DNA of 64,000 bases from an uncultured Collinsella sp. (GTDB lineage Bacteria > Actinomycetota > Coriobacteriia > Coriobacteriales > Coriobacteriaceae). Of this stretch, positions 32,132 through 41,143 are shown in pieces. A program made the translations under genes and the position numbers. The notes beneath the pieces were generated by a model. The model saw only the letters and a program-made list of their open reading frames with translations, did no database searches and had not been told where the DNA came from. Numbering within the stretch: position 1 is the stretch's first letter; every line of letters starts with the position of its first letter. Location of the stretch: positions 1-64,000 of the forward strand of contig CAKUON010000003.1 in assembly GCA_934668875.1 (NCBI GenBank), given 5' to 3'.

Positions 32132-35100
32132 CAAAGAAAGTCAACTTCACCCGTTTCAGCCGTTTCGGTGCGAACCTCGGACGGCTCACCTACACCGCAG
32201 CGACCCATGAGGACGCAACGGACGGCACCGACGAGCTTAAGATCAGGTGCGACGAGGATTTAGACAAGGGGGAGTACCTTGTTTGGGTTGACCGCCAAGG
32301 TGTTGTACATGAACACATTGTCGACGAAATCGAGCGGCTGCACGATGACAACGGCAAGCCATATACCAGCATAACGTGCATCAACTCCATCAACGAGACG
32401 TGGGATGACTATATCGAGGACAAACGACCGTCCGGCGGCGTAGCCGTGGCGCTCACGTCAATACTCGCGGGCACCCGTTGGGAAGTCGGCAACTGCGACC
32501 AGCCCGGCAGTGCTTCGCACACCTTCTATCACGTAAAAGTGCGCGAGGGATTGAGCGACCTGCTCAAAACATGGGGCGGCGAGCTTGAGACCGTAATCGA
32601 GACGGACGGCACGCAGGTCACGCACCGATACGTGCGCGTGGTGGCTACACGCGGAAACCAGCAAAGCCCGAAGCGGTTCACCTGGACTAAAGACCTCATA
32701 AGCATCAAGCGCAAGACCGGCAGCGCCAACCCAAAGACGAGGGTTTACGGTTACGGCAAGGGTGTTGAGACAGATGGCGGCGGCTATGGCCGACGCTTGA
32801 CTTTCGGCGATATAAACGGCGGCAAGGATTACGTCGAGGATGCCGACGCGACCGAGGTTTGGGGACATCCCGACGGCAACGGCGGCATCGCTCCTGCGGT
32901 GGACGTTTACGTTAACGAGCAATGCGAGGACGCGGCTCAACTTCTTGCCGAGACGAAAGGCTACCTTAAGCAAGCCAAAACGCCGACCGTCTCTTATGAA
33001 GCAAGCGTGATTGACCTATTTGCTTTCGGTCGAGATTGGGAAAGCGTTGCCGTCGGCGATTGCGTGGCGATCATCGACAAGGGCTTCTCCGCTGCTGGAA
33101 TCAGGCTCAAGGGGCGCGTCTCGAAGCTGACCCGCGACTTGGTGACCGGCGATGCCACGGTAGTGTTCGGCAACTTAACCGATAACCTGGCCGACATCTT
33201 TCAGTCAATGGCGCAGCAGCTCAAGAGCGGCAGCAACCAGCGGGCTAACTACGATGCGGCGGCGAGCACGTCCGTCTCGTGGCTCAACCAGCTCATGGCG
33301 GCGCTCAACAAGGCGTTCAATGCCGTCGGCACGTACAAGGTCGAGACGTTCGAGCTTGGCGTGATCTACTCCAACGTGCCGCTGGATTCCGTAACGGGTG
33401 TCCCACTCAAGGCAACGTCCGGCATGTGGGCGGTAAACATCAACGGCATGGGCATCCGCCTTGCCGCATCGCTTGCAAGCGACGGCCAATGGAACTGGCG
33501 CACGTTCATCACTGGAGCTCAGGTCAGCGCCGATTGCATCAACGCCGGCACGATGCGAGCAGACCGCATCCGAGCTGGCCTGCTCACCGACGATGTTGGA
33601 AAGAATTTCTGGGATTTGACCACCGGAGATTTTAGCCTGTCTGCCGGCGCGACCGTTGGAAGCAAGCAGATCGCCACGACAGATGCCGTAATTGCATCCG
33701 TCGATGTCGAGTACGCGCAAGGTGTCTCGCGCACCGAAGCGCCGAAAACCGGATGGCAGTCCGAAGCGCCCGTATGGGTCGAGGGGAAGTACATCTGGAC
33801 TCGGACGAAGACTGCCATGCAGTCCGGCGAGATTTCCTATTCAGATCCGGCCTGCATTAGCGGCGCGGACGGCAAGCAAGGTGTAACCGGCAGGGGAATC
33901 GATTCTATCGTCGAGCAGTACTACCTATCTTCAAGTGATTCTTCACAAGTCGGCGGCAGCTGGAGCGAACAGCAGCCTGCCTGGAGCAAGGGAAAGTACA
34001 TCTGGACTCGCAGCAAGGTCACTTGGAGTGACGGAACCGTAAGCTACACGACGCCTTGTCTCGCCAAGGCAATCAATGGTGCGAACCAGATGGCCGGAAA
34101 CGGCATCGCATCCAGCGTCAAGCTCTATGCGAAGAACCAGAGCGATACGGTTCCGCCAATCAACGCGCAGAACCCTGAGCTTGGATGGTCTGAGACATTG
34201 CCGGAATGGAGCAACGGCTATTACGTCTGGTCTATGGAGCGCATCACGCTCGGTGACGGCTCCGTACGCTATGCGGCACCGGTGCTTGAGAGCGCCTACA
34301 ACAAGACGTACCAAAGTTCCTACGATTTCACTGAATCGCTGACTGACCTTGACGGCACCGTGCAGGATCTGGCTAAAGACGGAGTTGTAACGGCAGCCGA
34401 AGCGGCGGCAGTGAAGAAGGCCATGCAGGCGGTCGACAAAGAGCGCGAAGAGCTCACAAGCCAGTACAACTCGCTGAAGTCCAACAAGTCACTCAATGCG
34501 CAATTCCTCGCACAAGTACTCGCGCCTAAATACACGGCTGCGTTCGGATCTACCGAAGAGGGCGGTGCCTACAGCGATTACGCCGACAAGGTGAACGCGG
34601 TGCTGGAGTGCAAGACGGCAGACGCGCTCAAGGCGGCAATGTACGAATACGACGCGTCATACGGCGCGTACTCGTCAGCCGTTAAGGATTACGCCTCGGC
34701 GGCGCGTGCGGCTCAGCATGCCATCGAGCAGCAGGACGCTTCCGACTATGCGGATGGCATCCTCAGCAACTACGACGAGCAGATGACACAGCAGGAGATT
34801 TTCAACCGGCTGACAAGCAACGGCGCAACTCAGGGAATCTTCCTTAAGGATGGCAAGGTTTATATCAACGCGAGTTACATGTCTGCTGGAACGATCGCTG
34901 ATGCGAGGGGTCGCAATTCTTGGAATCTCAAGACGGGCGATCTAACGACGAATTACATGACCGCGAACAACATCACGGCGAAAGGCACCTTCCGCTGCGG
35001 CTACGACAGTTACTACACAGTGCTCAATGCGGTGGGGCAGATGTCTGGATACCGAAAGAAGAGCGGTGCGTCGAGCGCTTCACAGGTTGGCTACATCGAT

Positions 35101-35373
35101 TTCTCGGCATCGTCTAGAGATATACCGACCGGAGAGATCAGATACGGTTTGCAGATGCAGGCCGAGGGCAGTCTGAGAATATCTGTCCCACATCTGTCAA
35201 TCTCCAATTCAGCGGACACTAACACCACCGCTATATACGGCATCACCGAGAACAGAAACTTGACCTATATCAGCAAGATACAGGACAACAGCAACGGGAC
35301 CATCTCGTGGTGGACCTCGACGGCCCACATCAACTTCATTAACGGAATCTGCACGTCTTGCTCTTTTAACTAG
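32122..35373 (+). CDS. Tail-tip protein with prophage endopeptidase-like N-domain
   Basis: 1083 residues. The first 380 residues match Tal/prophage tail endopeptidase-like baseplate proteins. A middle section carries three tandem tryptophan-rich modules at about residues 545, 613 and 688 (patterns W.EAP.W..GKYIWTR, W.EQQPAW.KGKYIWTR and W.ETLPEW.NGYYVW). Then comes a helical stalk (735-900) and a C-terminal beta domain. It contacts the host surface and may open the wall. GGGAGGA precedes ATG 32122; the three modules suggest internal duplication. Confidence 0.82.
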   Translation: MALTKKVNFTRFSRFGANLGRLTYTAATHEDATDGTDELKIRCDEDLDKGEYLVWVDRQGVVHEHIVDEIERLHDDNGKPYTSITCINSINETWDDYIEDKRPSGGVAVALTSILAGTRWEVGNCDQPGSASHTFYHVKVREGLSDLLKTWGGELETVIETDGTQVTHRYVRVVATRGNQQSPKRFTWTKDLISIKRKTGSANPKTRVYGYGKGVETDGGGYGRRLTFGDINGGKDYVEDADATEVWGHPDGNGGIAPAVDVYVNEQCEDAAQLLAETKGYLKQAKTPTVSYEASVIDLFAFGRDWESVAVGDCVAIIDKGFSAAGIRLKGRVSKLTRDLVTGDATVVFGNLTDNLADIFQSMAQQLKSGSNQRANYDAAASTSVSWLNQLMAALNKAFNAVGTYKVETFELGVIYSNVPLDSVTGVPLKATSGMWAVNINGMGIRLAASLASDGQWNWRTFITGAQVSADCINAGTMRADRIRAGLLTDDVGKNFWDLTTGDFSLSAGATVGSKQIATTDAVIASVDVEYAQGVSRTEAPKTGWQSEAPVWVEGKYIWTRTKTAMQSGEISYSDPACISGADGKQGVTGRGIDSIVEQYYLSSSDSSQVGGSWSEQQPAWSKGKYIWTRSKVTWSDGTVSYTTPCLAKAINGANQMAGNGIASSVKLYAKNQSDTVPPINAQNPELGWSETLPEWSNGYYVWSMERITLGDGSVRYAAPVLESAYNKTYQSSYDFTESLTDLDGTVQDLAKDGVVTAAEAAAVKKAMQAVDKEREELTSQYNSLKSNKSLNAQFLAQVLAPKYTAAFGSTEEGGAYSDYADKVNAVLECKTADALKAAMYEYDASYGAYSSAVKDYASAARAAQHAIEQQDASDYADGILSNYDEQMTQQEIFNRLTSNGATQGIFLKDGKVYINASYMSAGTIADARGRNSWNLKTGDLTTNYMTANNITAKGTFRCGYDSYYTVLNAVGQMSGYRKKSGASSASQVGYIDFSASSRDIPTGEIRYGLQMQAEGSLRISVPHLSISNSADTNTTAIYGITENRNLTYISKIQDNSNGTISWWTSTAHINFINGICTSCSFN

Positions 35374-35381
35374 GAGGATAT

Positions 35382-35777
35382 ATGGCACAGATCACACATT
35401 ACATGGTGCATGATCCGGTGGGCAACACCGAGAGCTATCTGACGGAGTTCGACGCCGAGTTCATTGCACGCGCGGCAGCAGCAAACATCGTCTTCATTGC
35501 CGTCTACGATGACGGCACGCGTGAGGTCGTCGACAGCAAGGACGTGGTTAAGCCGAAATCCGCCGACGAGCCGTTCACGCTCGTGACTCCGGTATACGTT
35601 GATGACCGAACCGATGCCACGGTCGCATGCTTCGATGCCCTGGCTGCAATCGTCAACCCTTCAGTCGCGGTGGCAACAGAAGACGGCGACACCGAAGTAC
35701 AGGCGGATCCGGTTCAGGCGTTCATGGCGGCTCTTGAGAAGCTGCGAGCGCTAAAGTCTGGCGGCGATGCGCGATGA
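35382..35777 (+). CDS. Hypothetical tail-region protein
   Basis: A 131-residue acidic protein with AGGAGGATAT before ATG 35382. The N-terminus (MAQITHYMVHDPVGNTESYLTEFD) and an Ala/Val-rich middle give no family. Located between two fibre-type proteins, and overlapping the next start by 4 bases, it may be a small baseplate or fibre-assembly component. Confidence 0.65.
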   Translation: MAQITHYMVHDPVGNTESYLTEFDAEFIARAAAANIVFIAVYDDGTREVVDSKDVVKPKSADEPFTLVTPVYVDDRTDATVACFDALAAIVNPSVAVATEDGDTEVQADPVQAFMAALEKLRALKSGGDAR

Positions 35778-36580
35778 ACACGCAGACCATCGAGCTTGAC
35801 GTGAACAAGCGCGGATGCGGCAACAACTGCATTCGAATCGCGCAAGGCGAAGGCGGCGGAACAACCATCAAGGCGCTTATCTACGACAACGGCGGCGAGC
35901 TGTCCTTGTCTGGGTACAGCGCCTATTTGGTTGCCCGATTGCCCGACCGAATCCACTATTACCGTGGCAGCGCCACGGTCAGCGGCAACACGATCACCTA
36001 CGTTTGCGATGAATCCAAGCTCGCAAGCGTTCCCGGCTACACCGACGAAGCCTACTTCGAATTTACGAAAGGCTCGCAGACGGTGCAGACCGAGCGTTTC
36101 GCGCTGGACATCATGCGCGACGCTCGCGAAGGAAATGCCCCGGCGCAGTCGTGGGACAACGCGGTAACAGACCTGACGAAGCGCGCCGAAACAGCCGTCA
36201 CCAAGGGCGAACAGGCCGTCACCGATGCGGCCACGGCGCTGAATAACGCCAACGCCGCAGTCAACATCTGCAAGAGCGCCACGGACGCGGCCAACACCGC
36301 GACGAGCAAGGCGAACGCCGCGACAAAGAGCGCCACAGATGCCGCTTCTGCGGCAAATACAGCCAAGACGAACGCCGACACCGCAACCAATGCTGCGACT
36401 GCCGCGACAAACGCGGCGAAAGCATCCACGGACAGCGCAGATCGGGCGGCTGCGGACGCTCGTAAGGCGGCTGAGGAAGCTCGCGGCTCCGTGAGCGCAG
36501 GCAGACAGTTTTACTTCAAGCGAATCACAGACGAGAACGGGGACACGCGCCCTGTTCTCGTCGATATGACAGTTAGTTAG
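35774..36580 (+). CDS. Baseplate/fibre protein with BppU-like N-domain and Ala-rich coiled coil
   Basis: 268 residues. Residues 1-125 resemble the BppU N-terminal domain of upper baseplate proteins. Residues about 135-240 are a heptad-like alanine/threonine/lysine coiled coil (many AANTA-type repeats), expected to form a trimeric shaft, and a short C-terminal beta segment follows (GRQFYFKRITDENG). It probably links the tail tip to the DGR-diversified protein encoded next. Confidence 0.78.
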   Translation: MNTQTIELDVNKRGCGNNCIRIAQGEGGGTTIKALIYDNGGELSLSGYSAYLVARLPDRIHYYRGSATVSGNTITYVCDESKLASVPGYTDEAYFEFTKGSQTVQTERFALDIMRDAREGNAPAQSWDNAVTDLTKRAETAVTKGEQAVTDAATALNNANAAVNICKSATDAANTATSKANAATKSATDAASAANTAKTNADTATNAATAATNAAKASTDSADRAAADARKAAEEARGSVSAGRQFYFKRITDENGDTRPVLVDMTVS

Positions 36581-36588
36581 GAGTTGGC

Positions 36589-38181
36589 ATGGACTATAAC
36601 TTTCCGACAGATGAAGCGCTGAAAGACGGCCTTGCGTCCATCGCAACAGCCATTGGCAAGCTTGCCGACGTGAAAGCTCTTGAGCGTGATGAAGCGACTG
36701 GGCGATACAAAAACAGCGCAATCAAAGCGATGGTAGACAAGCATAAGACCGGGCTTATTTACACATGGCGTGTTCCCGCTGGAAGCCCTACGACGCTGAT
36801 TCCCGTGAGCGCTGCGGCAAAGCGTCTTGCTGCGACAAAGTTCGTTGCCGCCACCGCAACCACTCCAGCTGTAGACCCATGTAATTTGGAGGGCGGGCCG
36901 TGGTTCCACGTCTCCGCGAACGCGGGTGCCGATCCCGACGGCGCACCGTGGGTTGTCGCTATCGATTCAGTGGATTACGGTTTCTCGCGCATCGACAACG
37001 GTAAGGGGAACAACGTCTACGAGATTGCGCCTGTGGTGTGGCAGCTTTGGGAGCCGCTTGAAAACGGCGATGCACTATGGTCTGTCTCCGACACGAAGTT
37101 CACCGGTTCCGTCGCGTGCCCAGATGCATACTTGCCTGATGGCAGTCTGCGACCGTATATGCTTACGCCGTCATACCCTCTATCGATGGATTCGAATAAC
37201 AACCCGCGCTCCATCTCGGGTATGCCGGTAAAGACGCGCACGATCAGCCACGATTCGCTTATAGACATTACGAAGTGCGCCACGACGGGCTATGGCGGCA
37301 TGAGCGCCTACGACCAGTGGTATATCAACTTTCACCAGCTCACCAAGACGCTTAACAAGTCCTCGCAAGTGGATTTTCAAGGCTGCTCAAACTTCAACGT
37401 ACAGTTCCATCCGGTGATTGCAGAGAGCAATACAACACGAATCGTCGTTGCCACTTCAATCGCCGCTTCGCTGCCGGTTGGCTGCGCCCTCATGTACGGA
37501 ACCAACAACGCGGCTTCTTGTCCCGACCGTGGCGCATCGAACGCATATGACGTGTTCGATGCTGCGGTAGTTGAGGGCAAGGAGACGCTTGCGGACGGCA
37601 ACGTTGCCCTGCTGATGCGTGTTGCAAAAGCGTTCTCCACTACCACTGATACGTGGGTTCAAACTTCGCCGTGGAACACCGGCTCGACCGACGAGCTTGT
37701 TGGAGATGGGCAGGTTGCCAATGATGGCAAACATCCGTTCAAGATCGGCGGCGTTGAGACAGCAACAGGTGCTTGGGAAGTCATGGGCTGCGCTCTGTTC
37801 GTGAGCGATGGAACGGGCTTCGGAATCGCCGTGAACCCCGACAGCCGCAACGAGAAGAAGGGAGCTGTTGCCGCCGGCGTGGTCGCAACTGCGGCGTGCA
37901 TGCCGCTCAAAGAGGGCTACACGCTCAACTTGCAGATGGTGTGCGGCCTAATCCTCGAAAAGGATGTTGGCGGCTCCTCCACGACCGGCACGGGAGATTA
38001 TTACTACGTAAACGTTAACGACCAGATCGTGAAGGGAACTATTCGCGAGGTTCGGTTCCTCGGCGACCTGCGGAACGGCACGGCGGCTGGTCTTCGCTAC
38101 GCGAGCGCGGACGCGGGGTCTGGCTGGGCGTACTGGAGCATCGCTTCCCGGCTTTCTGCCACCAGCCGCAGCCGGGGGTGA
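36589..38181 (+). CDS. DGR variable protein, receptor-binding fibre tip
   Basis: 530 residues. The C-terminal segment (about 488-523) is encoded by the variable repeat and has a C-type-lectin-like pattern: NGT.AGLRYA, SGWAYWSIASR. Residues that differ from the template-encoded residue are 489, 493, 499, 506, 508, 509, 510, 513, 515, 517 and 522; codon 495 differs silently. Residues such as G501, R503, S511, W516 and R521 are kept, as for a scaffold with exposed variable sites. It should be the receptor-binding protein diversified by the retroelement. TAGGAG precedes ATG 36589. Confidence 0.9.
   Translation: MDYNFPTDEALKDGLASIATAIGKLADVKALERDEATGRYKNSAIKAMVDKHKTGLIYTWRVPAGSPTTLIPVSAAAKRLAATKFVAATATTPAVDPCNLEGGPWFHVSANAGADPDGAPWVVAIDSVDYGFSRIDNGKGNNVYEIAPVVWQLWEPLENGDALWSVSDTKFTGSVACPDAYLPDGSLRPYMLTPSYPLSMDSNNNPRSISGMPVKTRTISHDSLIDITKCATTGYGGMSAYDQWYINFHQLTKTLNKSSQVDFQGCSNFNVQFHPVIAESNTTRIVVATSIAASLPVGCALMYGTNNAASCPDRGASNAYDVFDAAVVEGKETLADGNVALLMRVAKAFSTTTDTWVQTSPWNTGSTDELVGDGQVANDGKHPFKIGGVETATGAWEVMGCALFVSDGTGFGIAVNPDSRNEKKGAVAAGVVATAACMPLKEGYTLNLQMVCGLILEKDVGGSSTTGTGDYYYVNVNDQIVKGTIREVRFLGDLRNGTAAGLRYASADAGSGWAYWSIASRLSATSRSRG
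38049..38158 (+). repeat. DGR variable repeat (VR)
   Basis: 110 bases at the 3' end of the fibre gene, aligned without gaps to 38266-38375. Fourteen mismatches: 38054, 38065, 38071, 38083, 38084, 38105, 38110, 38113, 38116, 38125, 38131, 38137, 38153 and 38154. In every one the template has A (VR: 8 G, 4 T, 2 C). None of the 86 non-adenine template positions differ. This is the signature of adenine-specific mutagenic retrohoming. Confidence 0.97.
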
Positions 38182-38183
38182 AT

Positions 38184-38216
38184 CATGGCGTAGCCATGAG
38201 AGGGGGTTGGCCCCCT
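38184..38216 (+). other. Two hairpins downstream of VR
   Basis: CATGGC/GCCATG (38184-38198, 3-base loop) and AGGGGG/CCCCCT (38201-38216, TTGG loop, followed by TTCTTTCT). They lie 26-58 bases after VR. In the Bordetella phage DGR a hairpin just downstream of the VR stimulates retrohoming; here the second could equally be a terminator of the fibre gene. Confidence 0.5.
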
Positions 38217-38265
38217 TCTTTCTAGCAACAAACAGGGATACACGGTGAGGGCGGCGCTGGTGTCT

Positions 38266-38375
38266 GGTTCAGTTCCTCGGCAACCTGAGGAACGGCACGA
38301 AGGCTGGTCTTCGCTACGCGAACGCGAACACGAGGTCTGGCAGGGCGAACTGGAACATCGCTTCCCGGCAATCTG
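38266..38375 (+). repeat. DGR template repeat (TR)
   Basis: A 110-base non-coding template with 24 adenines, many in AAC-type codons when read in the VR frame (template protein would read QFLGNLRNGTKAGLRY...), which allows many residues but no stops when adenines are replaced. It lies 84 bases after the fibre gene and 158 bases before the reverse transcriptase. Confidence 0.97.
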
Positions 38376-38533
38376 TCTATAAACAAGAACCAAAAGTTCT
38401 CGCACCGTGCCTACCCGGCGCGTCGCTTTCTGGCGCGACCGGGCTAGCCTGGCTCAACTGAGCGAAATTTGTCCGCAAGGCTCGCGGGCTAGTAGCCGTC
38501 TGGCGAAAACTCGTATGACAGACAGAAAGAGCT

Positions 38534-39562
38534 TTGGATTTGAAAACCTATTGCAAAAACTACATCTTCACGCGCCAAAAGGTTGCAGAAGCGCTTGAGG
38601 AATGGAAGAAGGGCGATTCCGGCAGGAAGAACGAGCATCGAATCCAAGAGGAATACGGCTCGGAATCGTCCTTCATCGACGTTATATGGCTCGAATTATC
38701 AACTGAAACACTGGAATTCGAGCCGATCAGCACCCATGTAAAGCACGACCCGAATTCAGGCAAGTTGCGCGAAATCAGCGTCGAGAGTGTCAAGCGCCAA
38801 GTTTGCAACTACCTGTGCGTCAATGCGCTCGATCCCCTGCTGTCGGCTAAAGTCGGCTTCTGGCAAGTCAGCGGCGGCGTTAAGGGCAAGGGTACAGCCC
38901 TCGGCATGCGTAAGCTCAAGCGGGCGATTCGGCGCTATCTACTGCACGTCCACGTTGACATACGAAACTGTTACGGCTCCATGCGAACAGAGATGGTCTT
39001 TGAGCTTGCAGCGCGTTACGTGCGAAACCACAAGGTGCTCTATTTGCTCTCCGCGCTGCTATCGAGCATGGGTGAAGTGCTTATTCTCGGTAGCTACCTA
39101 TCGCTGAGACTGGCTGCTTTTGTCATCTCGTTTGCCTACCACGCCATTGAGGGCGTTGGTACGGTTAGACGTGGCAAGCGCACGAATCTAGTAGGTTGTC
39201 AGGTCTGGTACGCAGATGACGGCTATTTGCTTGGCAACTCTAAAAAGGCGCTGAAAAGAGCAGTCATGCTCATCGCTCACGTGCTCGCAGGCTTCGGTCT
39301 TGAACTTAAGCCTTGGAAGATCATGCATAACGGCGTTGAGCCAATCGATTTCGCGGGTTATCGAATTTGGGCAAAGCACGTCGATTTGCGGAAGCGACTT
39401 TGGAAGCGTCTCCGCCGCGCGTTTTTCCGATTTGACAAACGAAGAACGCCGAGACTTGCCCGCCGCGTGTGCTCGTACTTTGGGTGGATGAAGACGGCGG
39501 AGATGGAAAAGCAATTAGTTGTACGTCAAAGAGTGTTCAACGCGGCAAGAGCCGCGAGTTAG
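38534..39562 (+). CDS. DGR reverse transcriptase
   Basis: A 342-residue reverse transcriptase. Catalytic aspartates are in HVDIRNCYGS (Asp142) and WYADDGYL (Asp228, Asp229). The motif-4 region ILGSYLSLRLAAF corresponds to the segment that distinguishes DGR enzymes. An upstream KGKGTALGMRKLKRAI segment and the C-terminal basic thumb are present, with no maturase or integrase domain. It copies TR RNA with errors at adenines to rewrite VR. The start is TTG 38534; no close ATG is available. No Avd-like accessory gene was identified. Confidence 0.95.
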   Translation: MDLKTYCKNYIFTRQKVAEALEEWKKGDSGRKNEHRIQEEYGSESSFIDVIWLELSTETLEFEPISTHVKHDPNSGKLREISVESVKRQVCNYLCVNALDPLLSAKVGFWQVSGGVKGKGTALGMRKLKRAIRRYLLHVHVDIRNCYGSMRTEMVFELAARYVRNHKVLYLLSALLSSMGEVLILGSYLSLRLAAFVISFAYHAIEGVGTVRRGKRTNLVGCQVWYADDGYLLGNSKKALKRAVMLIAHVLAGFGLELKPWKIMHNGVEPIDFAGYRIWAKHVDLRKRLWKRLRRAFFRFDKRRTPRLARRVCSYFGWMKTAEMEKQLVVRQRVFNAARAAS

Positions 39563-39570
39563 GAGAAAAC

Positions 39571-39930
39571 ATGATTGTGAAAGCCGAGCGCACTGGCGAA
39601 GCGCCGGAACCGGTCGAGGTTATCGGCCAGAATGTCTGGCTGCGCAAGAACATCGAGACTTCTACACGCGAGGTCGGCTTGAACGATTCCGACACGGCCA
39701 CGGAAACTGTATACAGGTATGACGAGGTGCATTTCGTCGATTGCGGCTTTCCGACCGCCGAGAGCGTGCGTGAAAGCTTCGACGAGCTTTGGAGCGTCCA
39801 TGCAGCAGACGGAATGCCCGATTCGGCGCGAATCGACGACGCTATCAGGCGGTTGGAGGCGGTCAAGGCATCTCTTGCGGATACCAACGCAGCGCTTCTC
39901 GAAATCGGCGACATTGTTGGCGGTGAGTAG
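39571..39930 (+). CDS. Hypothetical phage tail-region protein
   Basis: 119 residues, ATG 39571 behind AGGAGA. The first part has beta character (VKAERTGEAPEPVEVIGQNVWLRKNIE), the second is helical and acidic. Proteins of this type often precede CD1375-like proteins and holins in gut siphoviruses. It does not look basic and four-helical like Avd. Function unknown. Confidence 0.7.
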   Translation: MIVKAERTGEAPEPVEVIGQNVWLRKNIETSTREVGLNDSDTATETVYRYDEVHFVDCGFPTAESVRESFDELWSVHAADGMPDSARIDDAIRRLEAVKASLADTNAALLEIGDIVGGE

Positions 39931-39932
39931 CG

Positions 39933-40049
39933 ATGGCGAAGATCTACTACGAAGCCGTCATGGATGACAGGCGTACCGTCGAGAGCGTACCCAAGCTTTG
40001 GCGTGCCGCCGTGCAGAAGATGATCGATAACAATGCGAAGGAGAAATAA
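39933..40049 (+). CDS. CD1375-like mini-protein
   Basis: 38 residues (MAKIYYEAVMDDRRTVESVP then LWRAAVQKMIDNN), matching the small CD1375-like family that sits just before phage holins. The stop overlaps the holin ATG. Role unknown, possibly structural. Confidence 0.7.
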   Translation: MAKIYYEAVMDDRRTVESVPKLWRAAVQKMIDNNAKEK

Positions 40050-40465
40050 TGGGAGCTATCTACACGTTCACGGAGCAGCAGATCTGGGCAATCGGCGGCG
40101 CATTCCTGATGATGCTTATCGACATGGTTACAGGCATCGCCCAGGCAATTTACAACCGTAGTTTTAGGTCTTCGACGATGCGCCGCGGCTTGTGTCATAA
40201 GGCAACGCTTTCCCTTATCATCATGCTGGTTATATGTATCGAGATTCTAAGCTCGCATATCGTTGGACTGAATTTCGGTGGTATTACCGTCTATGTCGTT
40301 TGCATCGCAATCATCGGCATGGAGTTCGCTTCTATCCTCGAAAACCTCAAGCAGGCTTATCCAGAGCTTGCCGATACGCCCATCATGAAGATTTTCGAGC
40401 ACGCCAACGTTGACACCGATGATATTACGAAGGCGATTGCCGATGAAGTCGCGAAGCGCGGCTAG
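40049..40465 (+). CDS. Phage holin
   Basis: 138 residues with three hydrophobic segments (about 10-32, 50-72 and 77-95), the MLIDMVTGI motif and a charged C-terminal cytosolic tail, as in the phage holin family with the D-x-x-TG signature. It permeabilises the inner membrane at the end of the lytic cycle. AAGGAG precedes ATG 40049. Two lysin genes follow. Confidence 0.88.
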   Translation: MGAIYTFTEQQIWAIGGAFLMMLIDMVTGIAQAIYNRSFRSSTMRRGLCHKATLSLIIMLVICIEILSSHIVGLNFGGITVYVVCIAIIGMEFASILENLKQAYPELADTPIMKIFEHANVDTDDITKAIADEVAKRG

Positions 40466-40466
40466 G

Positions 40467-41138
40467 ATGCGGATTGCCGTCGCACTGCTGCTGGGCTTCG
40501 CGGTAGGCATGGGCTTATGGTTCGTTTTGACTATCGACCACGTTGGCAGAGATACGACAGCATTTGGGAAAGCCTATAACCAAGGCTATAGCGATGGTTA
40601 TACAGCGGCTTTGCCTGTTTATGAAAAGAAGACGAGTGCGAAGAGCGGCTATATGCCGCTCTTCTTGCAAAAAGACCCTCAATGGGCTGATGTCGCTTAC
40701 TCGGACGAAACTATAGGTACATACGGCTGCGGCCTGACGGCGGCGGCAATGGCGTTGAGCTACCTCAACGGTCGCGAGATCACACCCGACCTGTTGGCGG
40801 CTTTCGTTGGCGAAAGCTGCCTGACCGACCGGGTTAACGACATGGCCAAGTTCAGCGCCTATCTAGCGAAGACCTATCATTTCGAAACCCGTGACACGTT
40901 TTGGGGCACGGGCGAAGCCCTCAAGGCCGTCGATGACGGCTGGATCGTCTTTGCAGGCGTTACCGGAACCCTTGGCGAGCGCTCTTACGGCTCGCACGTC
41001 GTGATGATTTGGCGCGAGAACACCGACGGTACCTATGCGCTCCGCGACCCTGATGACGGCACCAATTCAATCCATGCATGGACATCCGACGAGCTTAACG
41101 CCGTTACTTTCACACAATTCAATGCAATTAAGAGGTGA
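40467..41138 (+). CDS. C39-like peptidase, membrane-anchored (second lysin)
   Basis: A 223-residue protein with an N-terminal signal anchor (VALLLGFAVGMGLWFVL) followed by a papain-like C39-family domain: cysteine in GTYGCGLTAAAMALSYLNG, histidine in GSHVVMIW, then a DPDDGTNSIHAW region. It probably cleaves peptide cross-links in peptidoglycan, acting with the GH25 lysin. The start may be ATG 40467 or 40443, both overlapping or abutting the holin end. A signal-anchored peptidase next to a holin suggests staged lysis. Confidence 0.78.
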   Translation: MRIAVALLLGFAVGMGLWFVLTIDHVGRDTTAFGKAYNQGYSDGYTAALPVYEKKTSAKSGYMPLFLQKDPQWADVAYSDETIGTYGCGLTAAAMALSYLNGREITPDLLAAFVGESCLTDRVNDMAKFSAYLAKTYHFETRDTFWGTGEALKAVDDGWIVFAGVTGTLGERSYGSHVVMIWRENTDGTYALRDPDDGTNSIHAWTSDELNAVTFTQFNAIKR

Positions 41139-41143
41139 TGCAG

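Noticed and set aside
38407-38598. A rightward frame between TR and the reverse transcriptase
   Set aside because: No ribosome site, no recognisable product, and it overlaps the RT start in another frame; not an Avd protein.
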